Assembly: GCA_948567375.1 (NCBI GenBank)
Contig: OX419761.1
Span: 18,390,243-18,454,242, forward strand
Reading direction: 5' to 3'
Origin: Lunularia cruciata
Taxonomy: Eukaryota; Streptophyta; Marchantiopsida; Lunulariales; Lunulariaceae
Length of the DNA: 64,000 nucleotides
Position numbers and translations under genes: made by a program. The notes beneath the pieces were generated by a model. The model ran no database searches. It worked only from the letters and a program-made list of their open reading frames with translations, and was not told the origin of the DNA. Of this stretch, positions 23,470-38,400 are shown in pieces. Every line of letters starts with the position of its first letter. The first letter of the stretch is position 1.

Positions 23470-26400
23470 CTAGGGCCCTCTCCACATTGGCCTAGGAGGA
23501 CCCATGTTCGGGTGCCAGGGTTGGGGTGGTTGCTGCTGAGGTCTCATATCTCTCCCAAGAGGGAAGGGAGGAACTGCACTGGCTGGTCCAGGCCTTACAT
23601 TTCGGTCGGAGGTTTGCCAATGTTGTGGTGCGGGGTATGGCGGAGGTGGTGGTGGAGGCGGAGGTCTATAACCACCTTGAAATGGAGGCGGGCCTGGTCT
23701 TCCTCTGTCATTAGGAACCCATACAGGAATACTTTCTGCCACATTACCCTGTCTAGTACCCTGGAAATCGGGAAAATCTCTACCTAAAGGTCTCATTTGA
23801 GAATCAGGAGGTGGAGGACCTGGAGGACCAGGAGGCCTAGGCCATCTATTGTTCCTGCTGACACCTGATTCCTGACCAGCTTGTATCATTGCATTTTCAT
23901 TAACAGAGGAGGCAATGACAAGATGAGACCCATTAGACCATTGTCTCTGACTAGCATTATGCATTTCCTGTTGAGAAACCACAGAAGTTACAGGGCTTAC
24001 TTCCAATTGCGGCATCCCCACCATTCCACCATAATTTGGTGGTCGCACATTATGGGTCATTATAGTCTGTGGTCTAATATGCAACTGATCTGGACCGGAA
24101 TGAATTTGTGCAGTATTCACAGAAGGCCTACCAACAACCGCCCCGACACTAGTCCAAGTCTGTGGTTCGGGCCAACTAGTCACTTTGCTTGCTTGAGGCT
24201 GCACAGATGATTGGGGTCGTTGATTTCCTCCACTTGGCATCGGGGGCAGCGGTGGTGGTGGTGGAGGTGGTGGAAGTGGAGGCATCCGGGGTTGCTCCCA
24301 CCCGGAGCCGTTGCCCACCTGCGGTGGCATCTGTAGTTGACCTGAGTACCGATTGTCCACACCAGCTTGAGGAACAAATCCTGGGGTCTGTTGATGCCCC
24401 ATTCCAGTGTGAAGATGCTTCAAAGACGAATCTTCAACTCGCGTGGCATCAGATGGCTGCACAGAACAGCAGAGCCAAGCAAGCCAACTCATGGTTATAC
24501 CGAATATCCTTGCATGTTTTATCCTCCTCAGAACAGGATATACAATAAAGAAGCAAAGGAACAGCAAAAAGCTTCCTACCAAGGACAAGCTTATTGCAGA
24601 GAACAGATGAATTATACACGTAAATAGCATACAGTCTCAATCTTGATGTTGACATGGCAAACTACTTTTTCGTCATGAGCAGAGCAGAGGAAGCAATAAT
24701 CAGTCAATCCAGACGGCCTTAGCTTTCAGCGGGATGGAACGGTATGTGCGCTGAACTTTCACCCGTTTCATCTTACCTTTAACCAGATACATTTAAGAGG
24801 TACCCAATCTATACTTATCACCCCGTATTTGAGAAATGACAACGAAAGCCATTCGAAGAATGGGGGATCCAGAACCCACTAAGTAGGGATCTGAAAACGT
24901 GCATATGAAGTGCATATACCCAAACCCGCACATCCAATTATCAGGATGGAGTATCCGAAGGTCAAAGACTCCTATTTCATCATCCGTCTTGATAACAAGT
25001 TCTACATATGGTGACCCGTTCTTTATTCCGTCTAGAAGCTCTGTATTATATACAGAAGGAAAAAGTTAAACAAAGTATGATTACATGGACATCACTGAGA
25101 GCAAAACTGACAGAATAAAACGCATGTAAAATTCACCACCTGATCAACAGATGGAGCTGCTCGTCCGGGTTGCGAAGAAAATACCATTGTGAGTGGAAAG
25201 CTTGTTGCTCCAACCCTGTCCTGCCCTGAATCTCCAGCTGGAGTTCTTAACACGGGTCCAAGGTTGCCAAGCTGTTTGACTGGGTCCAGAGATTGTGCAA
25301 ATACATTCGGGTTTGTCATCCCACTCGGGCCGAAGCCGCCCTGGCCTGAAGTTAGCTGATTCACAAGATCAGGGTTTTGAAGAAGAAGAGCCAGAAGAGC
25401 TGGGTCATGTGAGGCTCCTCCATTGGAAGACAGTTGCTGCAGTAATGAATCAAGCCCACTTACATTTGGCCCCTTTCTAGACGCATCACCAGATGAGTCC
25501 TGGCTATTATACCCGCTTGTCGGCATGTACATCTTGTTTTGACCTTCGGTCATGAAACTACTGGCCGAAATTCCTGGCTGCATCACGTTCATAACAGGAG
25601 CTGTGAACACGTCAGTTTGAATCTGCTGTCCGGCTGTAGCCTTCCGTTGATTGTTCTCGAGGAATATTTCAAACGTGAGACTATCGTCATAGTTTGGCTC
25701 TTCTTCCCATGGATCCTTGGGGTCATCTGGTATGGTGCTCGCATCTGGATAATACGCCTCTTCTTCTCGCTTCACTCGAGCAGACTGCATTTCTTTCTCC
25801 TTGCTCTCCTCACCCGCAGCTACATTCCATTGAGGATCCAGATGGTACTCTGCAGCAGAAAACATGCAAGGGGTACACACACAATCGATCAAGATGGCCA
25901 TGGACAACCTGATAACTCAACTACATGGATCAATTCATGAGTATTCGATAATTTCAAGCAAATAGAAGCCTTCCGAAATAATACCTGGTGGAATTCTCCA
26001 ACGGATCATGTTAGCTCTTAACGCGGCATAGAAGTCCATCACAGAAGGTTCTCTTCGCCGAGAACTTGAGTTCTCCCCTATAGCCTGCCTTTCGATCTCA
26101 ACCCCATCCGCAGGAAGTTGGTTAGAGTTTGCAAGTATAGCTACACGAGCTGCCAAAGGTTCTGTAATCATTTCAGTAAACCGCTGCTCAGGGACTGGAA
26201 CAGACCGTTGGGCATGCTCTACGGACGAAGGCTGAACATCTGCCCGTGTTGTGGGTACCAAATTGTTTACGGGCATCGCTTGACCAGATTCCACGACCTC
26301 CTCTCCGACCGGGATGGTTGATATCCCACTTCGCTCCTGATTTACCTGATGAAAGCCAGAGCCTGAAACCTCCGATTGCTGATGTAACAACTCTGGATTC

Positions 26401-29400
26401 CTCACGGAATGTACCCCTCCTAGATTAGAGTTGTATGGAGATAACTGACGGGGACCATTTGAAGTAAGCCCCCCGCTAAAAGATGGGTCATTTCTGTACA
26501 AGTTCTGACGTTCAATATCCACGTCTAATGCGGGTGTGAATGTATCGGATGACAGATCTGAGGTGGGTGGTAATCTTTGGTGCATATCATGGAGAGGATA
26601 TGCTGTATAACTCATCTTGGGAAGATCCTGTGACGGGGTGGAATTCACAAACACCTCCGTACGATCTGGTGATGAAGTTGGCGTGATCATTATCAGTTGC
26701 GGTCGATCCGGTGATGAAGTAGGCGTGATCATCCTCTGAGTTCGATCTGGTGATGAGGTCGGTGTAAACAATGGCGTGGTATTTTCCAACTGCCTTCCAT
26801 GAGAAATCTGCTTCCACACATTAGAACGATCAGATGCTGATGGGAAAGTAGAACCCCGCTTGTTAGCAGCTGCACGTTCTGAGACATGTCCAGAAAGTCT
26901 TTTTGATGACTCTAGCAGGCCAGGCTTTGATGATGGTAGAATTTCCTTCGCAGCGGCCTCAGGCTCTACCCCAGGGGGTTGCGCAGATTCCTGCATAGCT
27001 TTCCTTCTAGACTTGGTCACGGGCTCTTGCATAAGGCGCTGAAGCTTTTTCGCCTTGTAAATATCATCTGTAGAGAGAGGCCTGGAATTCTTTGGCAAAG
27101 TAGACTTTGAGATTCCCCCAGGTAAGAGATTCTTTCCTGCAGGCTTGTCTTCAACAAGTTGTACCTTGCGGCGCTCTTTAGACTCTGAAGCATTTGCGTT
27201 AAGGTTTCATAACAGGGTCATAAGATCACAAGGTTTGCTACAGAACGCGAAGTGGTTTAGATAGAGACGTAAGAAACATCCTTATAACAACTTCACAAGT
27301 TTTCCAGAAAGATCGATACTGATCAGCTTTAAGTTCAAACTTTTCTCGAACCTACCTAGAATTATAAAGCAAGAACTCAGAACTTGAACTAAGATACTTG
27401 ACCACACTACAGCAAGCGAATATGCCCTAAAGATGGAACTCTGATAAAAAGGGAGACGATGAAGAGTAGTACTAGAAGTTTAGACGTATAGCTCAAAACT
27501 TAACTTCGACACTAGGAGTAACATTATGCGACAAGCAACGATGCATGATGCAAAAACTCCAGTACCCTAAACGTATAGCCATGAATGAAACCTCTGCACC
27601 TGATCACGCCAATACACTGTCTACTCTCTCACTACACTGCCAGTTTAATTTCCACATCGATCTTTGAAAATAAATCAATTCCGTTCCGATGGGTGGCTGC
27701 CTTAATCAACGCAACACCGTTTCAAACCCAGCCCCAAGCCCAAGCACCAAAAACTAGGTATGGTCGGCGTAGAAAAAACTATTCTAGTTCAGCCTGAGCC
27801 TAATATCCCCACTAACCACCAATCCTAGTGGAGTACCAACCCGAAATATAACCTTCGGATAAAGAATACCGATTTCTATTGCTCCAATCTGAACCATATC
27901 TTCAACCTTCTCATGTCTTATGTGTGGAGCGTACACGTTTAATTTGCATACGAAAGGTAGAAACCCACAACAGGATCCTACCACTCGATACTTGTTATCG
28001 GGGCCTACATTTTCAGCATGATAGTCTCATCAGCTAGAAGGAACTCTCCTTCTAGCCCACGACATCTGGTGTCACTGCACTCATCGTGTGTCCAAGGTGA
28101 GATACTTAGGGTCTGAGGAAATGATGACAGATCAATCTACCAACATCCCTGCGTAGACATGCATCAAGCTCGTACAGCTGCTAGCTAGTCATGTCTACCT
28201 TGAGTGGTGAGGTATGACGTTGATCCACAGCTCTGTCGTATCGTTTTTAGAAAGGTTAAGGGTTTAGGATCTGGAATGACAGCAATTGCCCAAAGGACGT
28301 GCTAACGCGACTTTGCCGGAGGGCTTGGGAGAACACATGAAATGCAAGGTCGCTCATTGGACTACAACCGCAAAAGGGACATGAAAGGCACCCGTACATC
28401 TAACAGGATTTTCTGACTGTACTAAGCTTCCCTCTAGAAATGAACCGAAACATATCCTAAAAGTTATACGCCTTTGACCTGCAAGGTGAAATTGATATGT
28501 TTGACAGGCCAAAGTTCGGTAATGAACTTCAACCTGTTCTTTACTGACCGAGACATCTAATAAGTATTCCGTTTCAGGTTTTCTCGAATTCCCTCCGGCT
28601 CTGCTTGCGAGCGACTAAGTTAAAGGTCAAATGCTGCTGGAACTGGAAAGCCGTACGTAACCTACCATATCGGGCCAGCTTTCCAGGTGAGAGTTAACGT
28701 CACAACGTTGACTATTAACGAGAGAAAGTCTTCGTAGCACAATCAACCACGTGAGTATAAGACGAAGGAGCCACCTATATGAAGTTTCTGATGATAATTG
28801 CAATCAGTTACAAGCTTTCTAGGAGGACCGACCAGAATATGTTTTAACGCAATACCAATAAAATTGGCTTACTAAGAAATAAGGCCTTCTTTGCTGGTAT
28901 GGTGTCCAGTTGAGGCAAAGACGACGTATATACCAGACGCTTTCTCTCCACGAACAGAGTTTCATGTGTTCACTTCGTGGATATTTGTTCAGCATACTAG
29001 CTGGACAATCGATAGAACAATTGATAGAGTAGGCTCATTACTGTACACATTGCAGAAATCTGGAAGTCCACCTGTATGAGAGAATTCAAGAAAGAGATCT
29101 AATTATACTGGTCCGATGAGATTCACTCAAGGTACAAGTCGTTAAGTTTCTGGATTAGGTCCGAGATGCGTATGTACGGCCTCGCATTCACACAGTATCT
29201 GCTTCATTAGAATTATGCTTCAAAGCTTTGCATTCCTCAATTACGTCAAAGATATAAAACTCAAACAGCTGCCTGCAGTTTTCACAACAACATTTCCATC
29301 TTTCAAGCGAGGATACGATCACCCAATGACCGTGAGGCCAGTCTCTTTCTTGAAACGCTTACAGCAGCAACTGCACTCTCTGATGGCTGAAGCGTACTAG

Positions 29401-32400
29401 ACCATCTGCAGAAAATTACAACAAGTGTTAAACAAAGAAGGGATTCCATTCTTGATAGAAAATGTGATTCTTCAAACCAAAGCACAATCAGAACAACTTC
29501 TTCAAGCTATAAATAACATATCGTATAGAAAATATTGCTCATATATATTGATAATTCTACATGCCTCTCGAATTTTTCGTCTGTTCTTAACCATGACCAT
29601 TCTCCTTCATAAAATCAAATGATGTTCTGTCCCACATTCTTTTAACCGGAGAAGATTTGGCGTTACTTATTTGCATCGGCTATTCTCCTTAGGCTATTCT
29701 GAAACAAAAATGGTCAGGCTATTTGGGACTCTACCGTTGTTTGGCCGGTGGTGGGGTCGTAGCCGATGTTGCATTTGAAGGTGTGGTGTCTGTAGACCCT
29801 GTCGTAGAAGCCTGTCGTGCGGCAAAAGAAGAGGCAGCCTGAATTAGATTCAGTAGAAGTCTAGAGGAAGTCCATACTGTTTCTAAACAAAACGTAAATT
29901 CACGGAAAGAGCCGGAACGAAAACGGAGGTAAGCCTACTCACATTGACAACAGGAGAACCTGCGGACGAAACGCCTGAGGCCTTGAGATCAGGTTGCACA
30001 CTCTCTTCTGCGATATAAGAAAGTCAGTTATTGCCTTCAAATCAAACGTAGACATTCAAACGTTCGTATTAAAGGGCAGCGTAGAGACAAAGGTCCTGAG
30101 CTTACTAGAGATAAAACGTTTATAGTCCTCAAGTCGCCGGAGCGACATACACAGTCACAGGATCCCATTGTGTTATTAAGGATAGATTTTGTTAAGAAGA
30201 AGAGGGAAGCGAAAGCCTAACCTCCCGCTGCTAGAACTGAATACGTAGCAATAAAGCAGTTCTTTAGATCTATAAGATCACCTTCGTGAGAAGAATAAAT
30301 TCAACAGAAACGAAAGAAGAAGGTGAAGGACTCCCATGGAAGTGACTAAGAAGTTGTTGAACATGCGTGAGCCAAACTTATCATACTAACCTGCTTTTGC
30401 CTTCTTCTTCCGTAACCCTGGCACCCCCTGAGATGCTGGCAGACCGTCCCTGCAGAAACAAGAACTTTATAGACTCATAAAACAGCCTAGAGGACATTAT
30501 TACCAGCCCCAAACCGTAGCTGACAATCATCCAAGACACGAATGCTGCTAGGATCCTTAGCCACTACAAACTCCTTGCAAGACCTCGGTCATAAAAGTCC
30601 AGATCGCTTGGACAAAAGCTTCTACAGTCCGGGAAGCTGTTGAGATCGAGAAGGAGCATTGATGCGGTCCTCGGGGAAAAGTGAGAAAAACAAAAGCCAA
30701 CAGAAACTAGAATCAGCTTGACGCATTAAAAAGACTGAGGCTCTGGTTTACGCACCGATTCCGTTTTTGACCCCCAATAGAGATTCCAAGACCTGTCAAA
30801 CGACAAGGTACATCATTCAATTCGTCAACACGCCGTCATTCATATATTGAGTAATGGATATAAAACCCGTTCACTAGAACACGATCCATACCCACGTAGG
30901 ACTTGCCATAATTCCTATATTCGCAATTGACGACTTAAAGCATGTAATTTGCTGCAGTAAGCTTGTAAGTATTACTTGTTTCTGGAGCCATTGGGGACTT
31001 GCTGCTGGCAGTAGCTAAAGGTTTGTTCGCATCAGATTTTTGCTTCATCATTTTACTCCACTTGGCAAGTACTGCGCGTGCCTGGGTACTTACATCTGAT
31101 ATTCAGATTCAACAACTCTTTCTAATTAGATCCGGTAGCACGAATCAAAACCAACTACATTAATCCCTCAAACATGTTCATGTGGGTTTTGTCAACCTCA
31201 ATGGGTCCATAACTACATCAAAACAACCAAAACCAACCAACTCCTCCGATATATTGGGTAAATGAATATGGAGCACATTCGTTAGAACACGGTCCTATAT
31301 GCAGGGACTGGACACATGGGCCACCAACTTACCCACTGTATGGTAAAAACGAAGTTTATTCACATTCTGGACTAGGGATGGCATCTGATGCGGCACCGAG
31401 TGACTAATTGGTAAATGGGTAAAAGCCTGCATAGGACAAAGAGCAACTTTGAGTAAATCCCGCAAAGTAGAAAAGCTTGAACTTTCGAAGCCTCAATAAA
31501 TAAAAATAAAACTTTTGAACAAGTGAATTCAAATATCCACTACGAGCGGTACAGTAACAAGAACAAAACTAGAACTCATTATTAGCCTTGAAACCGCACT
31601 CGATAGTAATATCGAAAGTATATTTGCAGAAATTGGTTTCTCTCTAAATTTTAATAAGGAGAATGAATGAAAGAACAGCCCTCCTCGACATAATATTAGA
31701 CAAGAAATTATTGTTACAAAACAACTCTGGAGAAACTTGTACGAATTTTTTTCGTAAATCGCTTAAATTTATGGTAATCTGCATATTTCAATGACGTCAA
31801 AAATTAAATTCCTACTTTCCAGTTTATACTTTCCTTAATATGAGGAATTACAAACAAGCTCTTGATTTTCACTCTCTCTCCTCCACTCTATGTTGGAACT
31901 TCATGCAACGATAGGGGTGATTTTGGTCTGGTTAAATGGAAGAGATTGACGGTGACGCAAACAGAGGTAAATTTAAACTTAACAGCTTTGTTGAGACCAT
32001 ATCTTGACACATATTGGACAATCCCGGTGATCTATAAATAATGGGAGCAGATCTTTGTGATATGTATTACGTAATGGAAAACAGAACCCGTTGTAAACAA
32101 CCCGGTTCCATACCCACGTCTGACCGGACTGACTCTGACTCTAACTCTTGATGGTAAAGATCGCCAAAACTATCAACTACATAGAAAGGCAAGCATGCGT
32201 AAGTCTGCCCCACGGGTTAGCACAAAGTTTATGATCCATCGTTGGTTGAAATATACATTGGAGAAGTAAGCAACGGTAACTATGAAAATGAAAGATGATT
32301 TAGCGAAGGCATGGCAGGAAAATGTCAGTACAATGTCACTAAATTTATGAGACTGTCCCCGGAGCGAGTGTATGACGATTGGATTAACCCCTGCATGCTC

Positions 32401-35400
32401 TATGTCAGCATGGGTCTTTCAACCCTACAAAAAGACAAGAAATAAGACGCAGGCTTCTCAAAGTAAATCTGGACAAAAACACCCGCGACTTTGTCAGTGC
32501 CCTGCACGGGTGTCCAGATAGCTGGATCCAATGCCAGTATCTCCCGTCCTGAATTTCTGTTCTTTTGCTCTTAAGTGCTTTGATATAGGTTCTCCGTAAT
32601 GAGTAAAGTACCTGTTGTGAACAACCCGGTTCTATACACCGTCTGACAAGACTGACTCTGACTCTGACTTGAGTGCTTTGTGATCTATATAGGAAATGAG
32701 AGCAGAAGCCGCCGAAGAACGGGGGATCCAGAACCCAATAAGTGCATATGAAGTGCAAGCATGAACGTGTGCAAATAAAAATAAATTGCATCTAAGAAAT
32801 GGAAATTAAGTGAAACTAACAAGAGGAATGTAAGCCGAAGTATAGACATAATCGAAACATATCGTAAGTAGCACCTGCAGAGAGTAAGCAAGACACAATC
32901 GGTTAAGCATCTGAAAGAGAATGTCGGGGAGGGCGATCAAAACAGATAAACATCGAGGAAAGAGCAATAGCTAGAGCATTAGATGAGGATGGGTGGAATG
33001 GAGCGAAGACAGAGGAGTGGATGGTGTCTTGCTGGGTCGGAGAGGACTGGATATGAGGAAATGACAGCAGAAGCCGTTCGAGAGGACTGGATAGGAGATA
33101 GGAGAGCATAAGCTTCCTGGAACGGGACATCTGGGACTCATTAAGTGCATATGAAGTGCATGTGTAATGGCAATGAAATGAATGTAAAATTAAATGAAAA
33201 GAACATGCGGAAAGGAGATGACGTGAAACACGCAGATCGAAAGTCAGGCAAAGTATCAACATCGAAAAGTGATCAGAAGATAACCACGAGCAGAGTAACT
33301 GTTAATCAACGTGTAAACGGAGAGCGATAAGCAACACATGGACATGAATGGATCGAGAGAACTGAATGTTCAGTATATCGCAGCATGCGCTATGAGCGCA
33401 TGAGTCCTAAAACACGAAACACTGAAGGAAGCAGAATGGCGGTCATAGTAAGCCTCCACGAAAGCACTAATAACTTCATCGGTGCATAACGCAGTGCCTT
33501 AGTAGCTGGGCGAATGCCAGTACCCCTTGTACCGAGTTTCGGTTCAAAGCTCATGAGTGCTTTGTGATATGTATGTACAGGTTATACAAGTTCGCCATGC
33601 TGAATCAAATGAGCTATTCTCATAATGAATAAACTATTAATAATCGAATGCACTTTATAATCAAATGTTAAAATGAAATGTCCCATGTCTGAGATAATCT
33701 CACAATATGTCACCTACTACAATTCCCGAGGTATGACCTCCCCGTGTGTATTCCCCAATTTTTGATAAATGCGTTTGAAGCTTTTGACACCAACACTACT
33801 TCAGGAATCTTTCTTATATTCATCCTCTTCTGTCGACTTCAGGAGGCAACATAGATCTAGTATCTTTATATTACTAATACGCTAACTTTGGATCTTGTAA
33901 ACAAAACTCCTCGAAAACTGCCCATCCGATCACTTTCATCGATATATCATTTTAAAGCTGTAGGGGCCTAGATGTGCAATAGTAAAAATTCAGCTCGAAA
34001 TCATTTTCCTCAAAGCCAGGGTGTACCCATAAAATTCCTTAGTTAAATCTCTGAAAAACGTTACGATAAAAACGTTGCAAAATTCGCCTAACAGTTTTAT
34101 CCAGCCAGCGAAGTGGCAAAGTCAAGGGCGTCAGCTAGTTCACATAAATTAGATCAGAGTGGATACCTTTAACAGCTGGCGAAGAACACTCGTCTGCTCC
34201 TCGGCAGCTGCTTCAATAAGCCATCCACCAAGTACTTTCAAACCCCCTTTCTCCAGAAATCTGAAAATGCACCGATAGTTTTGTGATATACATTCTCACA
34301 ACAAGAAGCCACCGAGTTTAAGTAGCAACATGCTGAACTCAACGATCAGGTGTGACAAATCGGACGTTTCCATATCAAGTAAGATAACGAGCCAGATGGA
34401 CAATCCAGTGTTCATTGCTTGCTGGCATTTCAACTTTCTAGCAGCGAAGTACCCCCATCAATAACCCATGCTCTTCACAACAGATGAAGATTCTATCCAT
34501 CCTTCCAACATGCCTCAATCAACACCACATACATATCCACTGCATCCAGTTTCAAGTATAGCAGATTGTACCTCCGAAGTATTAGAGCGGCTGAATCAGT
34601 TTGAATAATTATCTGCAGAAGCTGTATTTGTCCGAAAAAGGTACGCTCCTCTCGCATCAGCTCCAAATACCGTTCCATAGACTCAACACCAGTAAGCTTG
34701 TAAAAGCCAACATCTTTCTGGACGCCAATGTTGTTAATAGGAGTCGAGTTTTTCTGTTGCGACTGCTCAGATGCGTTCTTGATACCAACTCGTCCTGTTT
34801 CATCGTACACTTGCTGGACCAGTTTTTTCACGAGGGTTCTTTGAGCTGAAAAAAAGTCTCTTATCTGTGAATGAGAGGCCCACAACAACCACAGAAGGTC
34901 AGACATTTTGCACAAGTGGATCAATATACTCTCACAAAACTATAAATTCTACAAAGCAGGACGAATCCTTTTCCGTCCAATTGAAAGATGAATGGGTACA
35001 ACTCTTGATCTTCATCCTGCTTGACACAAGCTGAACAAGATAGAACATCGCATCAGCCCGATATAGCAGTTGACGTACAAAGAAGCACTCTTGCTCCCTA
35101 CAGTTTGCAATTTCTAAAATTTGAAATAGCTTTTGAAATTCTAAAAGAGGTGGAGATAGAGATATCTTCTACTGAAGGGGATACAAGGCAACAAATAGTA
35201 GAGGTTTCTATGCAACTGCGCAATATGGAGTAAGTAGGACCAACGTCCGACATTCAAGATAAGCATTCCGTCGCCAATCAGGGACAAGGTGTGGAAACTC
35301 TCGGCAGAGCTCTAAAATTGACTACAGATGAGGTCAGAAAACCCAGACTATGTTTGCTTAAAACTATGATCTGCCACATCTTTCCAACATGCATCCGAAC

Positions 35401-38400
35401 TCTCCCTATACTTGTGGTTGTACCTGAATGAGGGTGGCTCCAGTCATGGTGCTTATCTCACGAGCCTCTTTCTTTGAAATGGTATCTTTAATCGCAAAAA
35501 CTTCCCGCAAATATTTCAGCGCTTCAGCTGAGGGTAGTTCGCCTGGTTTCGTTTCTGCACAGAATTAAAACCCGTAGTGAGCTAAAACCAAGGGTTGGAG
35601 CCGAAACACCATTGGTCTGCTCTACCACTTGCCAGTCTGGACTATCATGTTAGCGAATGTCATTTACTCGAATACATCAAATACGACCATTAGTATGAGC
35701 TTTGTGACCCACCTCCACCTTTCTCCCCAAGAACTTCGTGAACCTGAGAAAGACAAAAGGGAACCAGACAGTGAGCCTCGTCGCTATGAATGTAACAATA
35801 AACCTCACGTCGTTACTCGACACGAATCAAGCATTTAGGTGAAGGTCTCAGATGAGAAGTCTACACAGGCACAAACTTACAATCATGGAAAAAATAGACA
35901 AGGTGATTTCATCATGTTCAGTCTTATTGTTTGAGCAAGAAAGGCTAAACGTAAAACTCAACACAATGCTATTACAATTGATGTTAGCAATTAGATAGAA
36001 AACTACAGTCGATGGTGAGATGGGAGACGTTAAAAAGGATTGGAACAAGTCAATGAGATGGATGTATTTACAGTATTCACTTAATAGTCAGGTTAAACTA
36101 TTCATATCCGGAAGCTGCAACTACTTGGAGTTTACGGCATATTGAGTCGATGTTGTACACACGTGTAAAAGTTACCCGGACTAGTTGAGTCTGCTCTGAA
36201 ACAAAGCAGGTTTAGCAGCTTATTCCCAATGCATTGAGGCCTATGTCAGACGCGTACGTGTATGGACTGACTTCACCTCTGGACGAAGATAACAATTGCC
36301 TTGTTATGAATGTACTTACTCGAGGTTAAAGTGCCCCGTTGAGGGTGCACACCTGTCCAAACAAACCGTGTGTTACTTTTTTCTTCTTTACAATTAAATT
36401 TAAACACGGAACGAATCTTTTCTTGATCTGAATATTCCGTCGTTTCTTGGTACTTGGTACAGGAGAAAATGGTCATATCCTGTTACTCTCTCATATTCAA
36501 TCCCGCCTTTTTTGTTTTGGTATACAAAGCTTTTAATTCTGCTCTTAAGAGAGTTGACAGCCGCCTTAATATATGGTACATTGCGTGTTATCTATGACAA
36601 CTTTCTTTTAGGCAAACAGGACTTGTTCCTGCTTTTAGACGTGGTCGGCTGAAGTTATTGTGGTTAAGCAAACAGGGAAATAGCCAACGCTGCTGACACG
36701 ATTTCCAATCATAAGGTCCATAAGGTAAAGGGTGATAAGTGAGGCTACAACTAGTGGGCCCAAACGCTAACCCTTCGATTCTTATCTCTGAAGCACGTAC
36801 GGCAACATAAGATATTGCTGTTGTTACCAAGTCTCCTGCCACATTGGAACCTCACAACCCTTACCATTTCTTCGGAGAGGGGATTCTTCCCGGTCAGCTG
36901 ACACTGCTTCATCATTACACGTTGAAGTTCGTCGATTTGCCACTGCATTGTCTTCTTTTGAGCGTCAACCATGCTTTCCAGCTCCCCAACCTCCTCCATC
37001 TTCTCCATTTCGTTTGATAATTTCCCTCTACTATCAAAAACTAACTCTGCCGATTTCTTCCTCCTTGCACTCTTTCTACCACGAAAAGGAGAACGGGATC
37101 CATCGAAATATGCAGACAGGGAAGGCAAAGAAGGAAGAGAACGAGCAGAAGAAGAGGGTACATCCCAGAAGTGGCCTGGTCGAGCTGATGCCAAGAAAGA
37201 AGTATGATAGTTGTCTGAACATGCTTTGAACAACTGGGGAGATGGCTGTGGGTTGATATCTGCGGCATCTGGATGTGGTGTGACTGGCATAGAAGCCACT
37301 GGGTTGGATATAGCTCTGAGAGGTTCGGCCAAAGCATCCACCGGTTGTAACATGTCTCCCGCCGGCACAGAAAAGCTCTGAAATGAAGGAAATGCTCCAT
37401 CAAGAGATGGCTCCGCACTTGATTCCAGCACTCCCAAAGGAGATGAAAACGGAAGAAGCTGACTGGAAGGAGGCAGAAGCTCTGAGGTGTTGAGTATGAC
37501 TGCATCTGTGGTAGAAGCTTCTGGGTCTTTAGGAACCGTAGGTGATGGTTGATCCTGGATTTGTACCGGATATTGTAGCATAACTGTACCAGCTCGTGCA
37601 CCTGACTTCCCGACGGGTAAATCAACAAGAGGTCCGGATGATACAGGAGCCACTTCGGGCATTGCAGGAAGAGAGAAGTCGGCCTCGGGAAGCTCAAATT
37701 TTGCAGGAACCACGTCATGGTCGACAAGGACGGAACTTTCAACTTGGAAGTGAGCAGCAACTGACGGAAAAGGTTCATCACCCACGAAAAGACTTTCGGA
37801 GAAACCTGTCTTAGCTTGCAAAGATTCATCCCCCGTGTAAAGACTTTCGGAAAAAGCTGTCTTGGCTTGATTATTTGATGTCACGAGCATATGTTCAGGC
37901 TTCATAGAAGAATCGAGTACGGGACTACGGGGGGAAGAATCATCGGCACCAGGAGACAATGTAGGTTCAAAGGGAACTTGGAAAGAACCGATGGCGGCAA
38001 CCTCAGATGAGGGACACGTTAGATCTTCGGTATTGCTGGCGGTCCCATTCGTTGTCTTCCCCAACTCAGACGCCATCTCATCTTTCCCAGGAGGCATCGC
38101 AGATTCCAACTCCGAGGAAGATGGTGCAGCTAGGTCAGACGTTGTATCTAGCTGCGCATTAGAAATATCTTCATTTTCGGCAAGAGTGACGTCGAATTTC
38201 ACTTGAGAAGAATCTGCATTATCAGACTCCTCTGGTTCTGAACCGGCAACATTAGAATACAGAACTTCACTTCTGTTTGTTTCACTAGGCTCTGGAGACC
38301 CAGGACAACAAGTGTCATCCGGCGTGAGACCAATGTTCTCCGATGTACCGGTGACAACAGTTGTCTCTGCAAAAGACATGGTACTTCCAGAAGCCTCCAA

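Larger units (their letters stand above)
31427..34166 (-). other. LD intron 5, repeat-laden (2.7 kb)
   Basis: The longest LD intron lies between the exons coding EEQTSVLRQLLK and AFTHLPISHSV. It holds two copies of the GACTGACTCTGACTC-type repeat (about 32,080-32,150 and 32,606-32,672) and two copies of the GGGGATCCAGAACCC-type repeat (about 32,690-33,056 and 33,063-33,175). These repeats also occur upstream of LD and elsewhere in the window. No LD exon is missed here, because flanking phases match (0 and 0). Confidence 0.7.

Noticed and set aside
23512-24627. Several plus-strand frames opposite the last LD exon
   Set aside because: They are antisense shadows of the proline-rich LD C-terminus, whose minus-strand frame fits the family.
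36588-36842. 84-codon minus-strand frame as a further LD exon
   Set aside because: It lies past the exon 1 donor and has no LD similarity. The micro-exon at 35,719-35,743 joins exon 1 to the homeodomain exon in phase.
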